This document shows, piece after piece, positions 34,599-42,911 of a stretch of 64,000 nucleotides of DNA. How positions within the stretch are numbered: position 1 is the stretch's first letter; each line of letters begins with the position of its first letter. Where the stretch lies: positions 124,001-188,000 of the forward strand of contig NZ_BCWW01000012.1 in the NCBI RefSeq assembly GCF_001894785.1. Reading direction: 5' to 3'. Position numbers and translations under genes: made by a program. The DNA comes from Rhodococcoides fascians NBRC 12155 = LMG 3623. Lineage in GTDB: Bacteria > Actinomycetota > Actinomycetes > Mycobacteriales > Mycobacteriaceae. The notes beneath the pieces are model-generated. The model was not told where the DNA came from, searched no databases, and saw only the letters and a list, made by a program, of their open reading frames with translations.

Positions 34599-36115
34599 AG
34601 CACGACACCGCTGGCCGGGAGAGTCGTTACGTCGTCGGTACTGGCCGGGTCCGGGGTGAAGACTTCCCAATCATCGGGCACAAGTGCCATTCTCGTCTCC
34701 ATCTCGAGTTCGGCGAGTGCGTGGAGGTAGATCTGTGTGGTCACCACGGATCGATGACCGAGTCGGCGCCGTACCCAGTCGAGCGGGTCGCCGAAGATGC
34801 GGGTGTAGTGCCCGCGCTGCTCCGGTCTCATCGCGCCGAGGGCAGCGATGTGACCGCGTTGGAGCTGTTCAAGGGTGATGACGGCGAACGTGTGCCGGAG
34901 CATGTGGGCGTGCGCTGCCAGCGGGACACCGGCGCGCTGGCAGCGGGCGTTGGCCTCGGCGAACATCTTCTTCCAGGCGGCAACCGACAGCGGCATACCG
35001 TGCTCGCCGAGCCAGAATGCGGCGGGTTCGAGACCGCCGGGGCGCGCGATCAACAAACTTTGTCGCTCCGACCAATTCAGTTCCGAGACTTTCATGGTCC
35101 GCTTCAGTGCTGCACCCGTGATGTGCGTGGCGATCGCATGTTCCGGATCTTCCACCACCAAAGGGTGCCGGATGCGCTCGTACCGTTGCTTTTCCTGGGC
35201 TGCAGCGATGACGTTGGCTCGGTCGAAGGCACTGTAAGTAGCCAGATCACGGACGAGGGATGCCGGGACGTAGACCCACCGTGCGGAGCGGCCTTTTGCG
35301 ATAGCACCGGGAAGCCAAAATCGTTGATAACCATTCTGATTCGTATCGATGTGTGGAAGCTCCAGCACGGTGAGAGCAGATTGTTCCGAGATCCGAAGTC
35401 CTGTCCGGACCATCACGTCGCAGTAGGTCGCGTTACGCCCCGACCACCGGCCACGAAAACCTTCTCGCGGCATCCCGCAGCTGTCGAATCCGCGAACACC
35501 GACGTCGCGCCATCTGCGATAGTCGGCAAGGGGGAGCCATTGGATGCGGTCCCGGCCGCCGTCGTGACTGTAGGTCGCGGGGCGGAGCTCGTCGGACCGC
35601 CGCGAGACCGCGTAGCCGGTGTGTGCAGGAGCGGGCCGTCGCCAGGTCTGGGGGATCGGATTGACTCGCACGTGGCCGGCGGTGTGCGCCCAGCGGTAGA
35701 ACCTATTGACTGCCGCCACTTCACGGTTCCACGTGTTGCCGGACACGCGTGGGCCGTGGGGATCGTGTCGACGCCAATGCAGGTACGAGAGGTGGTCGCT
35801 CTCGCTGAAGTCCCGCCAATGACGTTTGCAGTCAATGTGGTTGACGAAAGTGAGAAAGCTCGCGAGGTCGCGTGCGTACCCGATCTGTGTCGTTGCGGCC
35901 ATGGTGACCATCGCTGTGGTGCGAAAGAAATCGTTCAGGTCCGTGTCGTAGTCGAAAGCGGGCGAGAGCAAGAAGGGAATTCCCGGAGTCTGGCGAGTCT
36001 CTACGAGCCAGTCCGTCCAGTCTTCGGCGCGGGTGAGGTTGTCTGCAGTAGGAGAAGAGCGGGGCATGGGAAGCTCTGCGGCAGTAGTGCGAACATGCCA
36101 TCGGCTGCTTGTCAT
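34595..36115 (-). CDS. Tyrosine recombinase, TnpA-like
   Basis: A 506-residue recombinase, first gene of the operon. The core-binding domain is at TTQIGYARDLASFLTFV (about residues 75-91). The catalytic set is complete: Arg in VRTGLRISEQSAL (about 238-250), AHMLRHTFAV (His-x-x-Arg, about 410-419), RRLGHRSVVTTQIYLHA (His and Tyr, about 459-475). It is the likely strand-cutting enzyme of the module. The stop overlaps the next start by 4 bp. Confidence 0.85.
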   Translation of the reverse strand: MTSSRWHVRTTAAELPMPRSSPTADNLTRAEDWTDWLVETRQTPGIPFLLSPAFDYDTDLNDFFRTTAMVTMAATTQIGYARDLASFLTFVNHIDCKRHWRDFSESDHLSYLHWRRHDPHGPRVSGNTWNREVAAVNRFYRWAHTAGHVRVNPIPQTWRRPAPAHTGYAVSRRSDELRPATYSHDGGRDRIQWLPLADYRRWRDVGVRGFDSCGMPREGFRGRWSGRNATYCDVMVRTGLRISEQSALTVLELPHIDTNQNGYQRFWLPGAIAKGRSARWVYVPASLVRDLATYSAFDRANVIAAAQEKQRYERIRHPLVVEDPEHAIATHITGAALKRTMKVSELNWSERQSLLIARPGGLEPAAFWLGEHGMPLSVAAWKKMFAEANARCQRAGVPLAAHAHMLRHTFAVITLEQLQRGHIAALGAMRPEQRGHYTRIFGDPLDWVRRRLGHRSVVTTQIYLHALAELEMETRMALVPDDWEVFTPDPASTDDVTTLPASGVVL

Positions 36116-36269
36116 CGCCGCTCATGATCCGGTCAGTGACCGAGTATGCACAAGCTTTGCTGCCTCAGCTTCCAGATGCCGATCGGAAACGGCAAGGGCT
36201 TCCTTCGCCTGGAACAGCAGTGGTGCCCTGCCGAAGCGGCGACCCCGGTCGCCTGACCGAAGCGTCTAA

Positions 36270-36287
36270 CGTCAAGATATCTTGACG
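36270..36287. promoter_or_regulatory. 18-bp palindrome site A
   Basis: CGTCAAGATATCTTGACG, a perfect palindrome, 27 bp upstream (centre to centre) of site B, in front of the HTH gene at 36317. The distance of about 2.5 helical turns suggests paired dimers on one promoter. Confidence 0.82.
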
Positions 36288-36296
36288 AATCGTAAG

Positions 36297-36314
36297 CGTC
36301 AAGATATCTTGACG
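36297..36314. promoter_or_regulatory. 18-bp palindrome site B
   Basis: The same perfect palindrome as site A, ending 2 bp before the ATG of the HTH gene. It must overlap the start of transcription or translation, which favours autorepression. Confidence 0.82.
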
Positions 36315-36316
36315 TT

Positions 36317-36703
36317 ATGGAATCCGAGAAGGTCCTCACTCCGACCGAGCTGACCGAGCTCTACGTCCGATACAACGACGCTCTCGTCGATGTCGACCTC
36401 GCGCAGATGGTCCGCGAACAAGGACGCGAGGACGCCGCTACCTGGGTGGCGAACGCCGAGCGAGGTATGGCCGCAGCCATTTCCGACGTCGACGCACTCG
36501 AGATCAACGCCTTCCTGGTCTCGACGATGACCTCCGACCGGTACGCCATCATCAAACGACTGCGGGGTCGGGAACGGCCCGTGCCGTGGTCGAAGATCGG
36601 CGAGATACTCGGCATGAGCAAGCAAGCCGCACAGCAGTGGTACGACACCTACAACCTGCGACCCCGCATCGAAAACCCCACCCGCAAAGCGGGTCCATCC
36701 TGA
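36317..36703 (+). CDS. Small HTH regulator behind paired palindromes
   Basis: A 128-residue protein, mostly helical. The C-terminus has a clear HTH, WSKIGEILGMSKQAAQQWYD (about residues 93-112). The N-terminal 90 residues are acidic and helical, perhaps for dimerisation. Two perfect 18-bp palindromes cover its promoter, so it probably binds them and represses itself. Copies of the palindrome lie near or in three further genes, so it may be a plasmid-wide regulator. A link to partition (parS-like sites) is an alternative, as a ParB-like gene is 0.6 kb downstream. Confidence 0.68.
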   Translation: MESEKVLTPTELTELYVRYNDALVDVDLAQMVREQGREDAATWVANAERGMAAAISDVDALEINAFLVSTMTSDRYAIIKRLRGRERPVPWSKIGEILGMSKQAAQQWYDTYNLRPRIENPTRKAGPS

Positions 36704-36805
36704 GCGCAGGCATGGTTCGCCCTGCGATGCGAAACGGGTCCGGCGGCAATACGGACCTTGGTGTCGAGCGCTGAGTAATTTCCACGGAAAGCGTTGCAGC
36801 ACTTG

Positions 36806-36830
36806 ACCTTACAGCGAAACGCTGTAAGGT
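36806..36830. promoter_or_regulatory. ACCTTACAGCG inverted repeat (copy 1)
   Basis: Perfect 11-bp arms ACCTTACAGCG separated by AAA. It ends 6 bp before the ATG of the gene at 36837. Two further copies lie at 40251-40319. Confidence 0.8.
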
Positions 36831-36836
36831 TGAGGT

Positions 36837-37220
36837 ATGGAAGAAACAAGCAAGAATCTGACCGCGATCACCTCCGAGTTCGGAGACGAACGAGCCGACG
36901 GCCGGGTGGGGGTGACGATCCGCTGCATCGACGGTGATATCGACTTCCTCTCGGCAACAACCGATTCGGAGTCCTGGACCCGTGCCGCGTCGGTCGAATT
37001 GTTGACCGTGCACGGCTACGAGGTGATCGGGGACTGGTCCGACATCGGCACCGCCGATCCCATCTGGGAGGCCACCGTGACTCGGACCGGACCGCAAGCC
37101 GATGTCGCGACCGACATCTTCGGTGAATTCACGGCAGTCGAGTGCAACCCCGAGCAGGCAGTCGAGTGGCTGTTCGGCATCGAATGCGACGACGACTGCC
37201 CGGAGTGCAACCCGGCGTGA
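36837..37220 (+). CDS. Unknown acidic protein with C-terminal Cys cluster
   Basis: A 127-residue protein with a mixed alpha/beta middle (VTIRCIDGDIDFLSATTD, AASVELLTVHGYEVIGDW) and a terminal Cys cluster, ECDDDCPECNPA, that may bind metal. It is directly behind an inverted repeat and 89 bp before the ParB-like gene. No family was recognised. Confidence 0.55.
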   Translation: MEETSKNLTAITSEFGDERADGRVGVTIRCIDGDIDFLSATTDSESWTRAASVELLTVHGYEVIGDWSDIGTADPIWEATVTRTGPQADVATDIFGEFTAVECNPEQAVEWLFGIECDDDCPECNPA

Positions 37221-37309
37221 CCGACCGGCCCGAATCGACGAGGCACCGGGCAGCTGCTATCTGCCCGGTGCCCCACCGCATCACATCACACCAGGGGAAA
37301 GAGAAACCA

Positions 37310-38947
37310 ATGACCATCACCATGCCCGCACCGGCCTCCACCGGCTACACCCTCGTCGACGCTGACCCGAACGAGATCGACATCACCGCCAACGTCCGCA
37401 CCGGCGTCGACATCACCGCTGCACCCGAGTTCATCGCCTCCATCACCGAACTCGGCGTCCGTCAGGCCGTGCTTGCAGTGCGCCGCGCAGACGGGACCCT
37501 CGCCGTTCACGACGGGCAACGCCGCGTCCTCGCCGCCCGAGAAGCCGGCCTCACCTCCATCCCGGTGATGGTGCGTGATCAGACCGTCGACGAGCGGGCA
37601 GCAGGCATCGAGCGCATCACCGAGCAGATCAACCTCAACGACCAGCGCGAAGCCCTCACCAAGGGCCAACACGCCGCAGGCGTCGCAGAGTTGCTCGACC
37701 TGGGACTGAACGTGCAGAAGGTCGCGACAGCGCTGCACGTCCCCAAGTCGTACGTCGAGCAGGCCGGTCGTGCGGGTCGATCCGAGCGTGCCCGCCAGCA
37801 GCTCGACGACCGTCAGCTCACCCTCGAAGGGGCCGCGATTCTGGCAGATCTCGAAGATGCGGCCCGCGCAGAGCCATGGATCACCGATGCGATCGAGAAG
37901 ATCTTCGAGAACAGATTCGGCTTCGAGTACCGCTTGGGCACCCTCCAGCGGAAACTCGACGAACGAGCCGACGCCCGAGTCGCCGCCGCCGACCACATTG
38001 CACGCGGATTCACCCTGCTCCACGACGAACCGTCCACCAGTGAGGGGGAGTGGTTCTCGCTCGCCGACCTACGTACCGCCAACGGCGGCGCGGTCCCGGC
38101 CGACGCGCCCGAGCAGGCACCGAACTTGTGGCATATCCACGTCCACGAGACCGGTGCCATCTGGGTCGACAAAGCGACCCGCGACGAAGTAGCCGAAGAC
38201 GACATCGACTTCGACACCGAGGGCGACGACGACGCCGAACCCTACGAGGAGTTGCGGCACGCCAACACGGTCGAGAAAGTGCCCGCCTGGAGCTACGAGT
38301 TCTTCCTGCACCGTGATAACCGCGCTGCGGCCGGCCTCGAACTCGCACCCGAACGAATCGCCGCACTCGGCGGCGCATCCGATGACGATGCTCAGGACGG
38401 GCTGACCCCGGCCCAACGCAAGGCAGCGCGCGCCGAAGCCGAACGCATCGAGACCGAGCGTGCCGAACGCCGAAAGGTCAAGGCACTCAACCGCGCCGGA
38501 GCGACAGCCACCGAGGCCCGGCGCGCGTTCCTCACCGGTCTGCTGTCACGCAAGGACGTCCCGAAGAACGCCACCAAGTGGATCGTGACCGTCCTGGCCA
38601 CCCACGGTGATGTGTTCACCGAATCCAAATGCGGAGAGCGCTACGTCGACATCATGGGCTCTCCACTACGCGAGGCACCGCAGAAAGCCGACAGCGCCAC
38701 CGTCGCACGCGCCGAGGTGCTGCTGCTCGCTCGTGTGCTCACCGCGTTCGAGGCCCGACTCACCGGCCCCCAGGACGCCAAGGACTACTGGCGTTTCTCC
38801 GCCAAGCACTACCGAGGCATGGTCGGCATCGACAGCTACCTGACCTTCCTCGCCAACAGCGGACACACCCTGACCCCAGTGGAGCAGGCCGCGATCGGCA
38901 ACATCACCGTCGACGCCGCCTACGCCGCAGTCGACGACGACGCCTGA
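37310..38947 (+). CDS. ParB/RepB-like DNA-binding protein
   Basis: A 545-residue protein. Residues 10-90 form the ParB N-terminal (Srx-like) domain, with TELGVRQAVLAVRRADG and VHDGQRRVLAAREAGLTSIPVMV, including the G-x-R-R box. A ParB-type HTH follows (TKGQHAAGVAELLDLGLNVQKVATALHVPKSYVEQ, split here at VAELL and YVEQ; about 110-150). The rest is long, acidic in the middle and basic near 380-420. No ParA gene lies next to it. It may serve in partition or as a transcription factor; the long C-terminal half is unusual for ParB. A strong terminator follows 19 bp after the stop. Confidence 0.75.
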   Translation: MTITMPAPASTGYTLVDADPNEIDITANVRTGVDITAAPEFIASITELGVRQAVLAVRRADGTLAVHDGQRRVLAAREAGLTSIPVMVRDQTVDERAAGIERITEQINLNDQREALTKGQHAAGVAELLDLGLNVQKVATALHVPKSYVEQAGRAGRSERARQQLDDRQLTLEGAAILADLEDAARAEPWITDAIEKIFENRFGFEYRLGTLQRKLDERADARVAAADHIARGFTLLHDEPSTSEGEWFSLADLRTANGGAVPADAPEQAPNLWHIHVHETGAIWVDKATRDEVAEDDIDFDTEGDDDAEPYEELRHANTVEKVPAWSYEFFLHRDNRAAAGLELAPERIAALGGASDDDAQDGLTPAQRKAARAEAERIETERAERRKVKALNRAGATATEARRAFLTGLLSRKDVPKNATKWIVTVLATHGDVFTESKCGERYVDIMGSPLREAPQKADSATVARAEVLLLARVLTAFEARLTGPQDAKDYWRFSAKHYRGMVGIDSYLTFLANSGHTLTPVEQAAIGNITVDAAYAAVDDDA

Positions 38948-38965
38948 CCAACCCTGCGTAGACAA

Positions 38966-38999
38966 AGGGCCCCGACCATCACCCGATGGCCGGGGCCCT
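38966..38999. terminator. GC-rich terminator after ParB-like gene
   Basis: AGGGCCCCG-A-CCATC, loop ACCC, then GATGG-C-CGGGGCCCT. The stem is almost perfect but the T-run is short. It can work for both directions between the convergent genes. Confidence 0.72.
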
Positions 39000-39006
39000 C
39001 TTCGCT

Positions 39007-39024
39007 CGTCAAGATATGTTGACG
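39007..39024. promoter_or_regulatory. 18-bp palindrome site C (one mismatch)
   Basis: CGTCAAGATATGTTGACG, one base different from sites A and B, in the convergent gap between the ParB-like and DUF2971 genes. No promoter function is obvious here, which leaves room for a parS-like or structural role. Confidence 0.7.
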
Positions 39025-39037
39025 AATAGTTGATGTG

Positions 39038-39985
39038 TCAGCGGAACGGCGTGTCCGAGCAATGAACGTTGTGCAAGGCGGCGACGTACCCGTAGCGCCG
39101 CAACATCGACTTGGCTGCAAGGTAGTTCTCGTACTGGTACGGCCCCGGGCCGACCCAGAGGTCGACCACGGCCTCTACCGGTAGATGAACCTTTCGGTAG
39201 GGGACGAGGCCTGCGGCTCCGACTTTGAAATCGGGATCGTTCGGCTCATCCTTCTGATGGCCGAAACGTGGTTCTACGAACCGCCACTCGTTTTCCTCAG
39301 AGAAGCCCGTGTGTTTGACGCTGGCTGCACGAAGTGCGAGGCGTTGAATGCCGGTGTTAACCGCAATCTGGGTGGGCTTACCGGAGCGTATGTCGGCCTG
39401 GGCCTGCGCAATGAACAAATGAAAGGCGTCGAGTAATCGGCCCTCGAGGGTGTCGCGCACGTAGGTGACCCTTTGGAACCCCAGCCCCCCGATCCGCTCG
39501 GGCGTGGAATCGCGAGGAAACGTCTTCGGGTCGAAGCCGATGGCGAACCCGCCTGTGCCCTGGCCGTAGGCGCGCCACTGACTCAACGAATTCGGTTCGG
39601 CTGAGAACGAGATCGTCGAACAGTCGATGATGTGCGGATACTTCTGGTCGATGATCAGCTGAATGCTGCGCGCAATTTCTTGAAGGAACGCCTTGGCTTC
39701 GGGGGTGTGGTCGAAGGATCCTCCGATGCCAAGTTCCACCAGGCCGTCCTTGATCAGTTCCAAGCCCAAAATCAATTCGCGCTTGTCGTTGAGGAATTGG
39801 GCTGCGGACGCGTGAAGTATCGGCTTGTAGGTGCCGGATCGGGGCTTGCCGTCCTCGGGTTTGTCGTCCACGTTGCCGAGGATGCCGAGAAGGCCGGCGG
39901 GGGTTGTGTAGTGCCAGAGCGTCCCCGTGGGGAACTCGGGCACTGCGATTTCGCTCTCGGGCTGGCCTGCTGGTTCGCTGGTCAC
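39038..39985 (-). CDS. DUF2971-family protein
   Basis: A 315-residue protein with family boxes GTLWHYTTPAGLLGIL (about residues 20-35), LHASAAQFLNDKREL (about 57-71), STISFSAEPNSLSQWRAYGQ (about 122-141) and GFSEENEWRFVEPRF (about 224-238). DUF2971 has no settled function, but members often lie in defence regions. The start is GTG 39985, overlapping the stop of the HTH gene upstream by 4 bp. It thus forms a two-gene unit with a regulator. It could be a toxin-like effector; that is inference. Confidence 0.72.
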   Translation of the reverse strand: MTSEPAGQPESEIAVPEFPTGTLWHYTTPAGLLGILGNVDDKPEDGKPRSGTYKPILHASAAQFLNDKRELILGLELIKDGLVELGIGGSFDHTPEAKAFLQEIARSIQLIIDQKYPHIIDCSTISFSAEPNSLSQWRAYGQGTGGFAIGFDPKTFPRDSTPERIGGLGFQRVTYVRDTLEGRLLDAFHLFIAQAQADIRSGKPTQIAVNTGIQRLALRAASVKHTGFSEENEWRFVEPRFGHQKDEPNDPDFKVGAAGLVPYRKVHLPVEAVVDLWVGPGPYQYENYLAAKSMLRRYGYVAALHNVHCSDTPFR

Positions 39986-40203
39986 GGACGCAGGTCGGTT
40001 CGTGCGCCGCTGCCGGGTCGGTCGGTGATCCATTGCTCGATTGCCTTCTGCGAGTACAGCGGGGCATTGGAGATCCGACGTATCGGCTTCGGGGCCTGCC
40101 CGCGTGCGACGTAGGACCGCCACGTCGACGATGTGATTGCTTTGCCGGTCCTACGTTCGATCAACGCCAGAACGTCGGCGAGGGACAGTTCGTCGGCATC
40201 CAT
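39982..40203 (-). CDS. Small HTH regulator of the DUF2971 pair
   Basis: A 73-residue protein with LSLADVLALIERRTGKAITS followed by TWRSYVARGQAPKPI and a tryptophan-rich end (QKAIEQWITDRPG), the layout of AlpA/excisionase-type HTH proteins. ATG 40203 has GAGG 7 bp upstream; an in-frame ATG at 40224 is possible. Upstream is a pair of ACCTTACAGCG dyads (40251-40319) shared with the divergent gene, so it is probably the binding protein for that motif. Confidence 0.65.
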   Translation of the reverse strand: MDADELSLADVLALIERRTGKAITSSTWRSYVARGQAPKPIRRISNAPLYSQKAIEQWITDRPGSGARTDLRP

Positions 40204-40250
40204 CACTGCCTCGCGGATGCGCATAGTGGTGCGGTACTCGACATACCTGC

Positions 40251-40275
40251 ACCTTACAGCGATTCGCTGTAGAAA
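40251..40275. promoter_or_regulatory. ACCTTACAGCG dyad (copy 2)
   Basis: ACCTTACAGCG, 3 bp, then CGCTGTA with a degenerate end. It is in the divergent gap between the HTH gene and the gene at 40326. Confidence 0.75.
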
Positions 40276-40294
40276 CTTCGACGAACCCCTTGCA

Positions 40295-40319
40295 ACCTTA
40301 CAGCGGAACGCTGTAGGGT
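40295..40319. promoter_or_regulatory. ACCTTACAGCG dyad (copy 3)
   Basis: ACCTTACAGCG, 3 bp (GAA), CGCTGTAGGGT. It ends 6 bp before ATG 40326, the same spacing as copy 1 before the gene at 36837. Confidence 0.78.
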
Positions 40320-40325
40320 TGGGGT

Positions 40326-40703
40326 ATGACCTCGACGCACACCGAATCGCGCCAATGCGATTGGCAGTCAACGCTGTTCGATGACTGCGCTTTGCCGGGT
40401 TGTGGCGCTCCGGTCGCTACACCGGGCGATGTGTGCCAGTCCTGCCGCGCGGCGTTCGGGGACATGCTGAACGTACGAACCGACGGATTGGCCCGTGATC
40501 CGGAGCGGGTCCGCGCCGACCTCGCTGCCCGTGACGCGAGCACCCGCGAGCAGTACCGCGCACAAGCCGCCACCGTGGCTGCTGCGCAGCAGGTTTCGAC
40601 CCGCAAGCGCAACCAGATCTGCTGGCTCTGTGAAGAGCGGCGGACCTGCACCTCGACCGCCGGGCGCTGGGAATGCGCCGACTGCCAAACCTTGCCTTCC
40701 TGA
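40326..40703 (+). CDS. Cys-rich putative zinc-binding protein
   Basis: A 125-residue protein with two Cys pairs at each end: CALPGCG and CQSCRAAF (about residues 21-43), then CWLCEERRTC and CADC (about 98-120). The layout suggests two treble-clef or ribbon zinc sites around a basic helix (RADLAARDASTREQYR). No family was recognised. It follows dyad copy 3. Confidence 0.6.
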   Translation: MTSTHTESRQCDWQSTLFDDCALPGCGAPVATPGDVCQSCRAAFGDMLNVRTDGLARDPERVRADLAARDASTREQYRAQAATVAAAQQVSTRKRNQICWLCEERRTCTSTAGRWECADCQTLPS

Positions 40704-40767
40704 ACATCTGCGCACGGCCCGCGACCGTCGTCGCTCACCTCCTTCTCCACCGACCTGGGGAGTACTC

Positions 40768-41043
40768 ATGACCGCCACCCTCACCGCGCCCACCACGACC
40801 GCGCGCCGCCGCCTCAAAGGAGTTGGAATGAAACTGATCTCGCTCGATAGCCAGTTCGACGGAACGATCGTCGACATTCTCGGCTACCGCACCGCGCCCG
40901 CAGGCCGCGTCGAGATCACCGCCATCCTCGACGCACCCGGCGCCTGGTACAGCCGCACCTACCCCGTCGTCGTCGACGCCAACGACGTACGACTCTCGCT
41001 CGCCCTGCAGTCCCTCACCGGCCCCGAACTGGGCGTGCAGTGA
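40768..41043 (+). CDS. Small unknown protein with two possible starts
   Basis: A 91-residue frame from ATG 40768 (after GGGGAG). An internal ATG at 40828 has an almost ideal AAAGGAG site with 6-bp spacing, giving a 71-residue protein that starts MKLISLDSQFDG. The latter half (VEITAILDAPGAWYSRTY) looks like a small beta-barrel. The true start is undecided. Its stop overlaps the next start. Confidence 0.55.
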   Translation: MTATLTAPTTTARRRLKGVGMKLISLDSQFDGTIVDILGYRTAPAGRVEITAILDAPGAWYSRTYPVVVDANDVRLSLALQSLTGPELGVQ

Positions 41044-41699
41044 TGACCGAGACCGCAGGCCAGATCGACATCTTCGAGGTGCTCGCCGCCGCCGAAGCCG
41101 AGGTGCAGAACCTGCACGTCCAGCGGCACGGCATCCCGACCTTGTTCGCCAGCCCCACCCGAGGAGTGGCAGCTCGCATCGCCGAATTCGAGACCTGGGC
41201 GACCACCTGGGGGCGACACGGCTCGACCGCCGCCTCCCACGCGTTCCGGCCGGGAATCTGCGACCCCACCGCAGCCACAGACACCTGCCAACCCACCTGT
41301 ATTGCAGCGGACCTGGACTGCTGCTGCCCGGACACGAGCAGGGACACCGACTGCCAATGCGTCGGCGGCGACCTCTACCGCGGCGCGTGTACCGGCTGCC
41401 CGTGGGAAGGGGAGAACTGCGCCGACGAGGCCGAAGCAGTCTGCGACGCCCTCGATCACGCCCACCCCGGCTGGATCGACGACCTCCCGATCGTGATCCC
41501 CGAACGCAGACCGTCGCAGAAGGACCAGGTGTGGACCGCGAAGGTCATCGAGCTCGTCGGGGAACGCCCCACCGGATGGCCCGTCATCACCCGACGCGGC
41601 GACACCATCGGCCTTCGCTCGGTCCCGAGCCGCTCCCCGTGGGGCGGCTACGACGTCGCCGCCGCCACCGCAGCCGCACACCTCGCCCGCCACCCGTGA
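41043..41699 (+). CDS. Cys-rich protein, DUF6349-like
   Basis: A 218-residue protein with a Cys-rich centre (CQPTCIAADLDCCCPD, CQCVGGDLYRGACTGCPWEG, residues about 82-120), which could bind zinc or an iron-sulfur cluster. The C-terminal half ends KDQVWTAKVIELVGERPTGW and RSPWGGYDVAA. Similar proteins occur on Rhodococcus plasmids in transfer or maintenance regions; the DUF assignment is from memory and uncertain. The ATG overlaps the previous stop. Confidence 0.55.
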   Translation: MTETAGQIDIFEVLAAAEAEVQNLHVQRHGIPTLFASPTRGVAARIAEFETWATTWGRHGSTAASHAFRPGICDPTAATDTCQPTCIAADLDCCCPDTSRDTDCQCVGGDLYRGACTGCPWEGENCADEAEAVCDALDHAHPGWIDDLPIVIPERRPSQKDQVWTAKVIELVGERPTGWPVITRRGDTIGLRSVPSRSPWGGYDVAAATAAAHLARHP

Positions 41700-41737
41700 C
41701 CTTGCTGCCCAACCCGAGCCGGAAAGGCCCATCACCG

Positions 41738-42862
41738 ATGAACAACCCGATACCCCAACCGACGCTCGCCTATACCGCCGATCTCGAAGTGTTCCTGTCG
41801 TACGTCCTGTGGGGATGCACCATCCTCGGTATCGCTGGCATGATCTTCGGCGCAGCCACGCTCTACTGGTCCCGCATGTCAGGTGGAGACGCCAGGACCG
41901 CCCCGCAAATGTGCGGGGGAGGGCTCTTCATCGCCATCGCCGCCACCGCAGCCCGAGCGGTCCTCCCACCGGTGCCTGCCGAGGAGGCGACGGATCTGCC
42001 GTCCGCCGACCAGCCCGCGATTCCGGCACCACCGACGGTCGATGCAGCCCCCGACGTTCCGATCGACTGGACGCCGCTGGTCTGGATTGTCGTAGCGGTG
42101 CTCGCCCTCGCGCTGGCCGCGTACCTGAGCGTTCGGACCCGCAGCCATGTCGTCGACCGACGCAACGCCAAGAAGGCACTTGAAGCCGACTACGCCGCCG
42201 CCCACACCGTCTACAGCGAGGTCGCGGACTCCTACGCCGCCTACCTGGCCGACCCCTACTCCATCTTCATCAGGCCTCTGCTCGACGACCTCACCGAGCC
42301 CCGCACCGCAGCCTTCATCGACGCCTTCGCGACCATGAACGATGTCCGGGCCGAACAGTGCCCCGACACCGCAGAGCGCGTGCAGGCCTTCGCCGTCGCC
42401 GCACAGAAAGCACGCACCGCCTGGCGCAGCGCCGACGGCTACGCCCGCACCATGGGCTTGCGCGTGACCAGCGTCGAGGACCAACGAACCGTGCGCCGGA
42501 TCCGCAGCGCCCTCGGTATCGCCCTCGACGCCTCGGCCACCGGGCAGGAACGACAAACAGCGCTACGCACCGTCGAGGAACTCGCGGCCGGGATCGTCAC
42601 CATCCCCGACCGCATCTACGCCAGCGCCAAGATCGCGATAGAGACCACCCCACACGCAAACAACTCACCAGCTGACCCCCAACCCGGCCCCGGTGGTGCC
42701 GACACACAGCAGTGTGTCGGCACCACCTGGCAATATGACGCACCAACGACACAACAACGGACACAACCGTCGACTACGGCTGGACCCCACAGCTCGAAAA
42801 CGGAGACACCCCATGAATCTCGTCAACCCCACAGCGCTGACCGTGTTCGGAACGAAGACTGA
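41738..42862 (+). CDS. Membrane protein, possibly transfer-related
   Basis: A 374-residue protein with three hydrophobic helices (about residues 19-42, 55-72 and 110-130), then a cytoplasmic helical domain (about 140-315) and a polar, Thr/Gln/Pro-rich tail. No motif was recognised. It lies in the same direction as the cysteine-rich genes. The next small gene overlaps its 3' end. Confidence 0.55.
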   Translation: MNNPIPQPTLAYTADLEVFLSYVLWGCTILGIAGMIFGAATLYWSRMSGGDARTAPQMCGGGLFIAIAATAARAVLPPVPAEEATDLPSADQPAIPAPPTVDAAPDVPIDWTPLVWIVVAVLALALAAYLSVRTRSHVVDRRNAKKALEADYAAAHTVYSEVADSYAAYLADPYSIFIRPLLDDLTEPRTAAFIDAFATMNDVRAEQCPDTAERVQAFAVAAQKARTAWRSADGYARTMGLRVTSVEDQRTVRRIRSALGIALDASATGQERQTALRTVEELAAGIVTIPDRIYASAKIAIETTPHANNSPADPQPGPGGADTQQCVGTTWQYDAPTTQQRTQPSTTAGPHSSKTETPHESRQPHSADRVRNED

Positions 42863-42911
42863 CCGCGAACACGAACGTCGCGCAACCGACGGCTACGAAC
42901 TCGACCACTGA
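42813..42911 (+). CDS. Very small acidic/basic peptide, unknown
   Basis: A 32-residue frame starting MNLVNPTALTVFG after a GGAGA site, overlapping the end of the preceding gene in another frame. The support is the ribosome binding site and the position at the end of the operon. Confidence 0.35.
   Translation: MNLVNPTALTVFGTKTDREHERRATDGYELDH

Larger units (their letters stand above)
30248..36115 (-). mobile_element. Tn554-like recombinase module (four genes)
   Basis: Four minus-strand genes joined by 4-bp overlaps: three proteins of the tyrosine-recombinase kind and a small TnpC-like protein. Tn554-type elements encode TnpA, TnpB (tyrosine recombinases) and TnpC and move without terminal inverted repeats. 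The exact ends cannot be seen, and no resistance cargo lies between the genes. The element may be only the recombinase part of a larger insertion. Confidence 0.6.
36116..36316. other. Junction between recombinase module and HTH gene
   Basis: About 200 bp without a convincing gene. It includes the two perfect palindromes at 36270-36314 and the promoters for both directions. The boundary of the Tn554-like element must lie here or further right, but no repeat marks it. Confidence 0.45.
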
